From contig JAIRKZ010000160.1 of the NCBI GenBank assembly GCA_031259845.1, positions 35,571 to 99,570 on the forward strand: a stretch of DNA of 64,000 bases, given 5' to 3'. The translations under genes were made by a program, and so were the position numbers. Shown here in pieces: positions 52,460 through 62,705 of this stretch. Source of the stretch: Tannerellaceae bacterium. Its GTDB lineage: Bacteria > Bacteroidota > Bacteroidia > Bacteroidales > Tannerellaceae. The first letter of the stretch is position 1; every line of letters starts with the position of its first letter. The notes under the pieces are model-generated. The model had not been told where the DNA came from. It saw nothing but the letters and a program-made list of their open reading frames with translations, and did no database searches.

Positions 52460-55400
52460 TTAAAATTTAAGTTGTACGCCTACCAAATACGTACGCGGGC
52501 TTGGGTAGAATCCCAGGTCTATACCCCTCGACCAGGTATAATCGCCGTCGTTATCACTATAGTTATACCCTACTTCGGGGTCTAAACCGGAATAACCTGT
52601 AAGCGTAAACAGGTTCTGCGCCGATACATATACGCGGGCCTGCCCCAGCGGCATCCCGGGGAACAGGCGTTTGAAGTCGTATCCCAGCGTTACGTTCTGT
52701 ATTTTTATAAAATCGGCATCTTCTATGTATATATCTGAGATATACTGCCAGTTGGTGTGGCTGCCTGACGTTATACGGGGCAACTTATTGGAAGTCCCTT
52801 CCCCGTGCCAGCGTTCAAAGATATCGGTGGTATAATTCTGCAAAGGGCTGTCGGCAAACGAACGGTACGATTTGGCAATCTGCTGCCCGAAGCTGCCATA
52901 CGCCGTAGCCAGGAGGTCGAACCCCCGGTAGCCGAACGTAAGCGTTAAGCCGCCTCCAAAATCGGGGAACGGATTGCCTATCATTACCTTATCGGCGTCT
53001 GAAATGCTTTGATCAAGGTTTGTGTCGGCAAAAATGACGTCGCCCGGCTGTGCCGTATCCAATACGCCTTTGCCGGCCGCGCGGTAAGCGTTTATCTGTT
53101 CCTGGTTCTGGAATATGCCTTCGGTTTTGTATCCCCAGAAGAATCCGATGGGTTTGCCTGTTTCGGCGCGGAACATTTCGGTAGTCCCCTGGCTCAATAC
53201 GTTGGCCGGGCCGTGTATGATGCCTTCGCCGTTGGCAATACGGGTTACTTCGTTCTTAATCTGCGAGAAGTTCAGGCTGATTCCGTAGGAGAAATCGCCG
53301 ATATTGTCGTTCCAGTTCAGGCCCAGTTCAACGCCCTGGTTACGTATATCGCCTCCGTTGATATAAGGGGCGCCCGTTCCGTAAGAGGCCAATTGCGGCG
53401 CCCTTACGAGCCAGTCTTTCGTGTCTTTCCTGAACCAGTCGAAAACAATCCCCAGGCGCGAATTTAATATCCGGGCGTCTACCCCGATGTCGACAGACTG
53501 GGATGTTTCCCATGTTACGTCCGAGTTGGGCAGGATATCCGCATAGGCGCCTTGCGTGGGAGACTCTTTCGATTCGCCGAAATAATAAGCATTCCTGTTG
53601 TCCATCGCTATCGTAGCAAGGTATTGGAAATCGTCAATAGAGTTATTACCGTTTTGCCCCCAGCTTGGGCGAATCTTCAGGTAATCCAGCCAGCTATCCG
53701 TGAGAGGTTCCATAAACGCCTCATTGCTTACAATCCAGCCGGCCGATACGGAGGGGAAGTATCCCCAGCGTTTGCCGCGTGCAAACTTGGAAGAGCCGTC
53801 GGCGCGCAGCACTACCGTGGCCATGTAGGTTTCCTTGTAGTTGTAATCCATACGTCCGAAGAAAGAAACCATCCTGCCCATGCCCCACGGTTCGCCCTTG
53901 CGGGTTGTTATTTCATTGAAGCTTACCGGCGTTGTATTATCTATATACGCATACTTGAACAGTCCGGGATAGGAAGAGCGGTTGGCGGCCAATTCCAGGT
54001 TAACCCCCATGCCGGACTTAATCATTTCCTGGCCAAGCAGCAGGTTGAATGTATGCTCCTTGTTTATATCAAACGTATAATTGACGGTGTTGTTCCACAA
54101 TACGTCGTACCCGGCGCTGGCGCCCTGGCTTACGGCGTCTAATACCACGCTGGTAGTAGTAGACAATTCACGCTTTCCGTTGTAGTTGCGCCAAGCGCCG
54201 GCGCTTCTGTTATAAGCAAACGTAGAACGGAGGCGCAGGTTCTTTACCGGCTGTATTTCGATGTAAGCGCTCGAACGCAGGCCGTAATTCCTGCTATGGT
54301 TCAGCGAACGGCTTCCCAGCGCATAATCGGCGAGCGGGTTGCCTACCGAACCTTGCAGGTTCCAGCCCTCGTCCGATTTGTCTTTCTGGGTGTACCAGTC
54401 GCCTTCCGAATTATAAACCGGCAATAGCGGATTAGCGCCCAGCATATTATGGAAGTCGTTCCAGTAAATATTGCCAATCCCCTGCGAGCCGCTTCTCGAA
54501 TGATGGTTGAACGAGAGGGTTTCGCCTATCTTCAACACCTCCCTGTTTCCCACCTTTAATACCACATGGTCCGAATTAATACGCGCCGTGTAACGGGTAT
54601 AATCAGTAGCCGTGGGTTGCCCCAAAATACCTTCCTGGCTGGTATAAGAGAAACCCATTGAGAATTTCGACACCTCGTTTCCTCCTGTCAGGTTGATGGC
54701 GTGGTCTTGCTTCACAGCATCTTTGTTGAGAAACTCTTCCGCCCAGTTCGTGCCATTCCAGCTGCCATCCATCACCCTGTCATACAGATACCCCGGTATT
54801 TCATTTTCCCAATTATAAACGCCGTTCCCTTCATTGAAGCGCGTTTCATCCTGGATAGCCATATATTCCCGGGCATTCAGCAAAGCCGGCATCCGGTAAG
54901 GATTCTGAACGCCAAAGTGTCCGTCGTACGCGAGCTGAAGCTTTCCGGCTTTTCCCTGTTTGGTAGTAATCAGTATCACGCCATTGGCAGCGCGCGATCC
55001 ATAGATGGCGCTCGAAGCGGCGTCTTTCAATACATCGACCGATTCGATATCCGAAGGGTTCAGTAAATTGATATCGCCGCCGCTGATACCGTCTATCACA
55101 TACAAAGGCCTTGAATCTCCAATCGTACCGATACCGCGGATATTTACTTTAAAGCCTTCGCCCGGTTGCCCCGAGTTCTGTGTAATATTTACGCCGGGCG
55201 TCTGGCTTTGCAGGGCTGTTAATACCGAAGTGGCGCTTAATCGCTGAAGATCGTCTCCGCTAACCTGTATCGTAGCCCCGGTTACCAGTTTCTTTTTCTG
55301 TACGCCGTAGCCTACCACTACCACCTCATCCAACGATTGGGAGTCTTCTTTTAAAACCACATTATACAGGGTACGTCCGGCAGTTACGGTAAGCTGCTGG

Positions 55401-55687
55401 TTTAGATAACCTATATAAGAAAATTCAAGTTGCGAATTAACCGGAACCGTTAATTCAAAATTACCGTCAAAATCGGTAACCGTACCGTTTGTAGTCCCCC
55501 GTTGCACTACGTTTACCCCAATCAGGGGCAAACCATCCGCATCCGAAGTTACCACACCGGTTACCCTAACGCCCGTCTGCGCCATTGCCGCAAGACAATT
55601 AAGCGCCAGCAAGGCCGCAATAATTATAAGCCGGTAAAGCTTTAAGGGTAATTCCCGAAAAGAAAATGTACTACATCTTTCTTCCAT
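52460..55687 (-). CDS. SusC/RagA-like TonB-dependent transporter without STN domain
   Basis: 1075 aa; GVRVTGVVTSDADGLPLIGVNVVQRGTTNGTVTDFDGNF, VVVGYGVQKKKLVTGA, AASSAIYGSRAANGVILITTKQG, C-terminal YLVGVQLKF. Confidence 0.96.
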   Translation of the reverse strand: MEERCSTFSFRELPLKLYRLIIIAALLALNCLAAMAQTGVRVTGVVTSDADGLPLIGVNVVQRGTTNGTVTDFDGNFELTVPVNSQLEFSYIGYLNQQLTVTAGRTLYNVVLKEDSQSLDEVVVVGYGVQKKKLVTGATIQVSGDDLQRLSATSVLTALQSQTPGVNITQNSGQPGEGFKVNIRGIGTIGDSRPLYVIDGISGGDINLLNPSDIESVDVLKDAASSAIYGSRAANGVILITTKQGKAGKLQLAYDGHFGVQNPYRMPALLNAREYMAIQDETRFNEGNGVYNWENEIPGYLYDRVMDGSWNGTNWAEEFLNKDAVKQDHAINLTGGNEVSKFSMGFSYTSQEGILGQPTATDYTRYTARINSDHVVLKVGNREVLKIGETLSFNHHSRSGSQGIGNIYWNDFHNMLGANPLLPVYNSEGDWYTQKDKSDEGWNLQGSVGNPLADYALGSRSLNHSRNYGLRSSAYIEIQPVKNLRLRSTFAYNRSAGAWRNYNGKRELSTTTSVVLDAVSQGASAGYDVLWNNTVNYTFDINKEHTFNLLLGQEMIKSGMGVNLELAANRSSYPGLFKYAYIDNTTPVSFNEITTRKGEPWGMGRMVSFFGRMDYNYKETYMATVVLRADGSSKFARGKRWGYFPSVSAGWIVSNEAFMEPLTDSWLDYLKIRPSWGQNGNNSIDDFQYLATIAMDNRNAYYFGESKESPTQGAYADILPNSDVTWETSQSVDIGVDARILNSRLGIVFDWFRKDTKDWLVRAPQLASYGTGAPYINGGDIRNQGVELGLNWNDNIGDFSYGISLNFSQIKNEVTRIANGEGIIHGPANVLSQGTTEMFRAETGKPIGFFWGYKTEGIFQNQEQINAYRAAGKGVLDTAQPGDVIFADTNLDQSISDADKVMIGNPFPDFGGGLTLTFGYRGFDLLATAYGSFGQQIAKSYRSFADSPLQNYTTDIFERWHGEGTSNKLPRITSGSHTNWQYISDIYIEDADFIKIQNVTLGYDFKRLFPGMPLGQARVYVSAQNLFTLTGYSGLDPEVGYNYSDNDGDYTWSRGIDLGFYPSPRTYLVGVQLKF

Positions 55688-55735
55688 AAAGAGTTGATTT
55701 AAGTTGATAAATTATTTAGCATTTACTATCATCAG

Positions 55736-55801
55736 TAAGGCTAACACACGCGTACAGCATTAGTAATATAAGGCCAACACGCTGCGTATAGCATTAACTC
55801 G
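55736..55801. repeat. 33-bp imperfect direct repeat upstream of susC
   Basis: taaggctaacacacgcgtacagcattagtaata / taaggccaacacgctgcgtatagcattaactcg. Confidence 0.7.
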
Positions 55802-56000
55802 CTAACAGTCACACATCAAAAATAGATATCCGCCGGGCAATTACAGGATAACAAATGTAAAGGAAAGGGGGCTGTTTTGTTGCTATCCGCAAAAGAATAT
55901 GTTTTTTTCTTTCAAAATTGTATCATTTGTTAAAACCCGGCAGGTAACATTTTATATCCTTTAAATAAAAAGGCGCTTTATACATCCGGTTAGCAGAAAA

Positions 56001-56038
56001 AAAGAAGGAGGGCGTTTATTACGAACGCCCTCTTCTTT
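56001..56038 (-). terminator. Rho-independent terminator downstream of yidC
   Basis: AAGAAGGAGGGCGTT-tattacg-AACGCCCTCTTCTTT; minus strand stem is followed by TTTTTTT. Confidence 0.85.
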
Positions 56039-56062
56039 GTTAACACACACTATCGTATGTTC

Positions 56063-57970
56063 TTATTTCTTTCTATTCTTTTGCTGCTGCTGTTTCCTCA
56101 GCGTTTCCTGCTGTTGTCTCTGGGCTTCTTCCAGGCGCTTCATAAAGCCGGACTTCTTTGCCGGTTTCTTTTTGTTTGCTTCCAGTTTGGCCAATAGTTT
56201 TTCTTCATTAATAACGAAGCGGAAAGAGAGCGTTTGCGCAATGGATATTAATGTAGACACCAGGAAGTAATAACTTAATGCCGACGCGCTTTGGTTGAAG
56301 AAGAATAAGAACATCAACGGCATCATATACATCATCATCTTCATGCCCGGCATTTGCTGCTGGCCGGTATTGGTCATGTCCATATTAAACTTCGTATAGA
56401 CGATATTTACGGCTGTCATTAAAAGACAGAACAGGCTGAGATGATTTCCCAGGTAAGTGGATATAAGCGGTATCTGGGCGTCCCAATGAATCACGGCGTC
56501 GTAAGTAGACAAGTCGTGGGCCCATAAAAAGCTCTGCTGGCGAAGTTCGATAGCCGACGGGAATAAATTATACAGGGCTATCAAAATAGGGAATTGAAGC
56601 AGCATCGGCAAACAACCGGCCATCGGGCTTGCCCCGGCGCGGCTATATAACTCCATCGTTGCTTTCTGGCGTTCCATCGCTTTATCCTGCCCGGGGTATT
56701 TTTCGTTTATCGCTTCTACCTGCGGGCGCAGTACGCGCATCTTGGCCGAAGACATATACGATTTATAGGTGAGCGGGAATAAAACAAGCTTGACTATCAG
56801 CGTGAGCAGGAAAATAATCAATCCATAGCTGGTAAAGTATTTTCCTAAAAAGTCAAATATGGGAAGAATAAAATACTGGTTAATGATCCGCAAAAAGCTG
56901 AAACTCATAGGAACCAATTCTTCCAAATCCAGTTCCTGTCCGGCTTCCGCTCCCTTATCGTAGGCTTTGAGCAACGTATATTGATTCGGGCCTAAATAAT
57001 AGGTAAGCGAGGCAGGCTCTTCGCCTTTCAAATCGAAAGGAACGGATGCGATTGTTTTGAACCGTTTCAGGTAACCGGGCGTCGATACTAATTTTGAGTC
57101 TAACGTAGTGGCTTCAAAGCCATCCCGCGAAATCAGAACCGCAGCAAAGAACTTGTCTTTATAAGCTATCCACTTTAAACGGTTCGATACTTTCTCGCTC
57201 TGGTCTTTTCCTTCACTCAGTTTTTCTACATCATCGGCCAGGAATTTGTAATACAAAGCCGTATGCTGGTCTTCATATTTACGGCCTTTTTCCTGCTGGC
57301 GTATATCCTGTTCCCACGTTAAATCAAGCGTATTGACGCTTGGCGATAAAATGCCGTTCAGTCCATGTCCCTGTATCGTATATTGAAGCATATAATCGTT
57401 CGGTTCCAATGTATAGGCAAAGTCTAAATAAGAACCTTGGCCTATATTCAGGCGCATCGTTACACTGTTCGGATCATTTCCTTTTACCGGGGTAAAAAAC
57501 ATATCGGCCGTATTTACCACGCGGTTTGTGGCTGTCACCAATGTAAAGTCAAGCTTCGATTCTTTTCCCTGGAAAAGGATGAGCGGCAGGGAATCGTGCG
57601 TTACGTATTCTTTCAACCGCGCATATTCCAAACGGCCCCCTTTGGTGGAGATACGTACTTCCAGCAAATCATTTTCGAGGGTAACGGTTTCTTCTTCGCC
57701 TTCCATCACCCCGGCAAACACGCCATAAGTATGCTGCAACTGAACGTTTTTAGCAGAGTCGGGAAGATGCTGCAATGAATCGTCTTCTTCAAGCGCTGCC
57801 TGTTGTTCCTGTATCTGTTGTTCCACCTGCCGTATGTATTCAACCCGGGCGATTGAATCCTGGTAACGGCGCTGCGCTTCTACTTGTTCGGGCGAGGGCT
57901 GGTTCAGCCACGTAAATGCAAACAGGACTACGCCTATCAAAAGGAATCCTATTACTGTGTTTTTATCCAT
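56063..57970 (-). CDS. yidC: Membrane protein insertase YidC
   Basis: 635 aa; periplasmic domain, TM core (LPMLLQFPILIALYNLFPSAIELRQQSFLWAHDLS), basic C-terminal tail. Confidence 0.96.
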   Translation of the reverse strand: MDKNTVIGFLLIGVVLFAFTWLNQPSPEQVEAQRRYQDSIARVEYIRQVEQQIQEQQAALEEDDSLQHLPDSAKNVQLQHTYGVFAGVMEGEEETVTLENDLLEVRISTKGGRLEYARLKEYVTHDSLPLILFQGKESKLDFTLVTATNRVVNTADMFFTPVKGNDPNSVTMRLNIGQGSYLDFAYTLEPNDYMLQYTIQGHGLNGILSPSVNTLDLTWEQDIRQQEKGRKYEDQHTALYYKFLADDVEKLSEGKDQSEKVSNRLKWIAYKDKFFAAVLISRDGFEATTLDSKLVSTPGYLKRFKTIASVPFDLKGEEPASLTYYLGPNQYTLLKAYDKGAEAGQELDLEELVPMSFSFLRIINQYFILPIFDFLGKYFTSYGLIIFLLTLIVKLVLFPLTYKSYMSSAKMRVLRPQVEAINEKYPGQDKAMERQKATMELYSRAGASPMAGCLPMLLQFPILIALYNLFPSAIELRQQSFLWAHDLSTYDAVIHWDAQIPLISTYLGNHLSLFCLLMTAVNIVYTKFNMDMTNTGQQQMPGMKMMMYMMPLMFLFFFNQSASALSYYFLVSTLISIAQTLSFRFVINEEKLLAKLEANKKKPAKKSGFMKRLEEAQRQQQETLRKQQQQKNRKK

Positions 57971-57980
57971 TTATTCGATG

Positions 57981-59603
<1,623 letters not shown>

Positions 59604-59772
59604 TTATCAGAAAACAACATGCTCTGTTTTTATGAAAATGCAAAGTTAGTTATTTTCGCTAACAGTCATTATGCGGCGGCTGACAATTTTTGTTATAATG
59701 CTTTCACAAACATACTGGAAGAAAAATAAAAATATCCCTACTTATAGGGTTAAATTGAAGGGTTGGGCGTTC

Positions 59773-59780
59773 TATCTTTG
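59773..59780 (+). promoter_or_regulatory. Bacteroidetes-type -7 element (TATCTTTG) upstream of the Cys-rich precursor
   Basis: Exact TAnnTTTG match 47 nt before the precursor ATG; no well-spaced -33 element. Confidence 0.5.
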
Positions 59781-59827
59781 TTATTACCGGAACAGGATTC
59801 AAGCAATAATGAAAAAGATTAAAAAAG

Positions 59828-60280
59828 ATGAAATTCAATGACGAACCCAACAGCGAAGAACTTCACTCAAGGAGGGAGTTTTTCAAAAAGGCTGCCAAAA
59901 GGGCATTGCCCGTTTTTGGTATTATCGTGTTTGAGGGTAGTTTCACGGCCTGCGAAGACCCGAAAAAGGATGTATTAGACGAGTTTCCCGAAGAAGAACC
60001 AGGCCCTGGCTGCAAAGATTGTACCGCTACCTGTACGTCTACCTGCACCGGAACCAGTAAAGGCAGTACCTGTACCGGATGCGGTTCAACATGTTCAACA
60101 GGATGCAGGGGAACGGCCAAAACGACTTGCCTGGATTGCAGCATCGCGTGTGCATCCAGTTGCGCATACGGATGTAAAAGCGCTTGTGGAGGCAACTGTA
60201 TCGGTTTGTGTAGCGGCGCTTGCGGAGGCGCTTGCGGTTATACTTGTACAGCCGCCTGCCGGATGGGCGCTTTCATGTAA
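59828..60280 (+). CDS. CXXX-repeat Cys-rich RiPP-like precursor with Tat-like/lipoprotein-like leader
   Basis: 150 aa; leader SRREFFKKAAKRALPVFGIIVFEGSFTAC; then 20 Cys mostly as CxxxC in three blocks; directly upstream of radical SAM/SPASM genes. Confidence 0.85.
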   Translation: MKFNDEPNSEELHSRREFFKKAAKRALPVFGIIVFEGSFTACEDPKKDVLDEFPEEEPGPGCKDCTATCTSTCTGTSKGSTCTGCGSTCSTGCRGTAKTTCLDCSIACASSCAYGCKSACGGNCIGLCSGACGGACGYTCTAACRMGAFM

Positions 60281-60296
60281 GTAAAGGGGCAGGGAG

Positions 60297-61442
60297 ATGG
60301 AAAAACGAAAGATTTGGCAGGAAGGAGCGGCGAAGAACATTACATTCATCGTTACCAAAGACTGCCAGCTTGTTTGTAAATATTGTTACCTTGTGGGCAA
60401 AAACATCAAGGAGCGGATGCCGTGGGAGGTAGCCAGACAGGCAATTGATTATATCCTGGATGATACGGAGCAATTCAGCGAAAGGTCTGCCGTCTTCGAT
60501 TTTATAGGCGGGGAACCTTTTCTTGAAATTGATTTGATAGACCGGATATGCGATTATATCAAATGCCAACTGTTTGCGCGAAACCATCCCTGGTTCGATT
60601 CGTATCGTTTTAACTTTTCTACAAACGGCATTAATTACCATGATGAAAAGGTACAGCGTTTTATCAAAAAAAACCTGCGGCATTTAAGTATCGGCATTAC
60701 AATAGACGGAACTCCGGCAAAACATGATTTGAACCGGATATATAAAAGCGGAAAAGGCTCCTACCACGACGTAGCGAAAAATATTCCCCTCTGGCTCGAA
60801 CAGTTCCCCGGCGGAGCAACCAAAGTAACCATCAGCAGCCCGGACATACCTTATATAAAGGAGAGTGTGCTGCATCTTTTCGTATTGGGAATTACGGAAG
60901 TAAATATCAATTGCGTATTTGAAGACGTATGGCGCGAAGGAGACGATGCGCTGTTTGAAGAACAACTAACAGGCTTAGCCGACGAAATTATTGAGAAAAG
61001 GCTATACAAAACGCATGGCTGCTCGTTCTTTGCCGAACATATCGGAAAGCCGCTCGACCGTAAACTGCAGAATCAGAACTGGTGCGGGGCCGGCATGATG
61101 CTGGCCGTTGACGCTGCCGGGTATTTCTATCCCTGCACCCGCTTTGCCCAATATTCTTTGCGGGATAAAAAGGCGCGTATCATAGGCAACGTCCGTGAAG
61201 GAATCGACCCGAATAAACTCCGCCCCTTCCTGGCATTAGACCGTTGTACGCAAAGCACAGGCGAATGTATCGATTGTGAAGTGGCAAGCGGATGCGCCTG
61301 GTGTCAGGGCGAGAATTACGACGCCGCTTGTGCGCCTACTATTTATCAACGCTCCACAGCCATTTGCCGGATGCACAAGGCGCGCGTAAGAGCCAATAAT
61401 TATTATTGGAACAAACTGTATCGTGCATTAGAAATTTGTTAA
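60297..61442 (+). CDS. Radical SAM/SPASM peptide maturase, CXXX-repeat target type
   Basis: 381 aa; CQLVCKYC (CX3CX2C); C-terminal SPASM cysteines CGAGMMLAVDAAGYFYPCTRF...CIDCEVASGCAWCQG. Confidence 0.92.
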   Translation: MEKRKIWQEGAAKNITFIVTKDCQLVCKYCYLVGKNIKERMPWEVARQAIDYILDDTEQFSERSAVFDFIGGEPFLEIDLIDRICDYIKCQLFARNHPWFDSYRFNFSTNGINYHDEKVQRFIKKNLRHLSIGITIDGTPAKHDLNRIYKSGKGSYHDVAKNIPLWLEQFPGGATKVTISSPDIPYIKESVLHLFVLGITEVNINCVFEDVWREGDDALFEEQLTGLADEIIEKRLYKTHGCSFFAEHIGKPLDRKLQNQNWCGAGMMLAVDAAGYFYPCTRFAQYSLRDKKARIIGNVREGIDPNKLRPFLALDRCTQSTGECIDCEVASGCAWCQGENYDAACAPTIYQRSTAICRMHKARVRANNYYWNKLYRALEIC

Positions 61443-61446
61443 TCGT

Positions 61447-62385
61447 ATGCTGCAATACCTTATTATATTATTAGATGATACGTCTGTTTCTTTTTGCCAT
61501 TACCGGAATACGAAGAGCAAGCGCCGGTTAATTGCATTAAACAGGCTGGAAGCCGGTATACTCTTTGCCATGAAACACAACCTGATGGTGCAGTTTGTGT
61601 ATCCCGGTTATGAGTTGCCCGAATCATACGCAACGGTAATAGAATCGATAGACCATCATAAAATAAAACCTTCTTCCCTGAAAGGAGACGCTAATGTGGC
61701 AGTCTGTGATTACAGGGACGCTGTTTCGGATCATACGCTCAACAGAAATGAAAAAACCACGTTTGTATTACGTATAACGAAAGAGGAGTTATTTAACGGA
61801 TATGAAGAGGTTATCCTTTTACTGAAACGTTTGAACCGGCTTTCGCTGGTTATCACCGATACGGATGCTTTCCGGAAAAAAGATTTCGACACGTACAAAA
61901 AGGTTTTATCGCATCTGGAAAGCGCTCTTTCGGAAGCGTTAAAAGAGGATGATATGCCCCAGCTGAATATCCTGTCAGACCGTATACGGTTGGAGAAGAT
62001 GAATAATTGTAATGCCGGGGTAGAGAACATCACATTAGCTCCCAATGGTAAATTTTACATCTGCCCGGCTTTTTATATAGAGGATGAAGACGATTCGGCA
62101 GGTAATCCGGCGGAAGGGATAACGATACCGTACCGGCAGCTTTACACGCTTGCATACGCCCCCATTTGCCGTAAATGTGATGCGTATCATTGCCGGAGGT
62201 GTATCTGGTTAAATAAAAAGACCACCCTCGAAGTAAATACGCCTTCACACGAACAATGCGTAACGGCGCACCTGGAAAGGAACGCAAGCCGCAATCTGCT
62301 GAACAAACTACAGGCAAAAGGCTTTTTCGCCCATAAGGAAATAAGAGAAATTACCGGCTTAGACCCTTTTGAACGGAAGGAATAA
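61447..62385 (+). CDS. CXXX-repeat peptide maturase-like protein; SPASM-like C-terminus, no radical SAM CX3CX2C
   Basis: 312 aa; N-terminal half lacks CX3CX2C; C-terminal CNAGVENITLAPNGKFYICPAFY...CRKCDAYHCRRCIWLNKKT...HEQC. Confidence 0.8.
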   Translation: MLQYLIILLDDTSVSFCHYRNTKSKRRLIALNRLEAGILFAMKHNLMVQFVYPGYELPESYATVIESIDHHKIKPSSLKGDANVAVCDYRDAVSDHTLNRNEKTTFVLRITKEELFNGYEEVILLLKRLNRLSLVITDTDAFRKKDFDTYKKVLSHLESALSEALKEDDMPQLNILSDRIRLEKMNNCNAGVENITLAPNGKFYICPAFYIEDEDDSAGNPAEGITIPYRQLYTLAYAPICRKCDAYHCRRCIWLNKKTTLEVNTPSHEQCVTAHLERNASRNLLNKLQAKGFFAHKEIREITGLDPFERKE

Positions 62386-62422
62386 AGATATCGCCAGTAA
62401 ATTAAATAATAACTATATAGTA

Positions 62423-62698
62423 ATGTGTATGAAAAAGAAAATAGGTTGCGTAACAGAAGACGAAAAGAAAGAAATCCTTTCTCTCTTTGAACGGAAAAAC
62501 GGTTTGGCAGAATTGGCCAAAATAGTAAAAGACGACGATACCCTGTATGAAAAAATGGTAAAAGACATGGGGGCCACCTCTACCCGTTTCCAGCAATGGT
62601 GGAACAGTATGGCGGCAAAGTACCAGTGGGAAAGCGCCGAAGAGGGCAACTGGGAAATAGACTTTGAAACGAACGAGGTATTTCTCAAGTACAACTGA
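62423..62698 (+). CDS. Small CXXX-repeat peptide modification system protein
   Basis: 91 aa from ATG 62423 (ORF 62369..62698): MCMKKKIGCVTEDEKKEILSLFERKNGLAELAKIV...FQQWWNSMAAKYQW; called by position and recalled family. Confidence 0.65.
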   Translation: MCMKKKIGCVTEDEKKEILSLFERKNGLAELAKIVKDDDTLYEKMVKDMGATSTRFQQWWNSMAAKYQWESAEEGNWEIDFETNEVFLKYN

Positions 62699-62705
62699 CC
62701 GGCTG

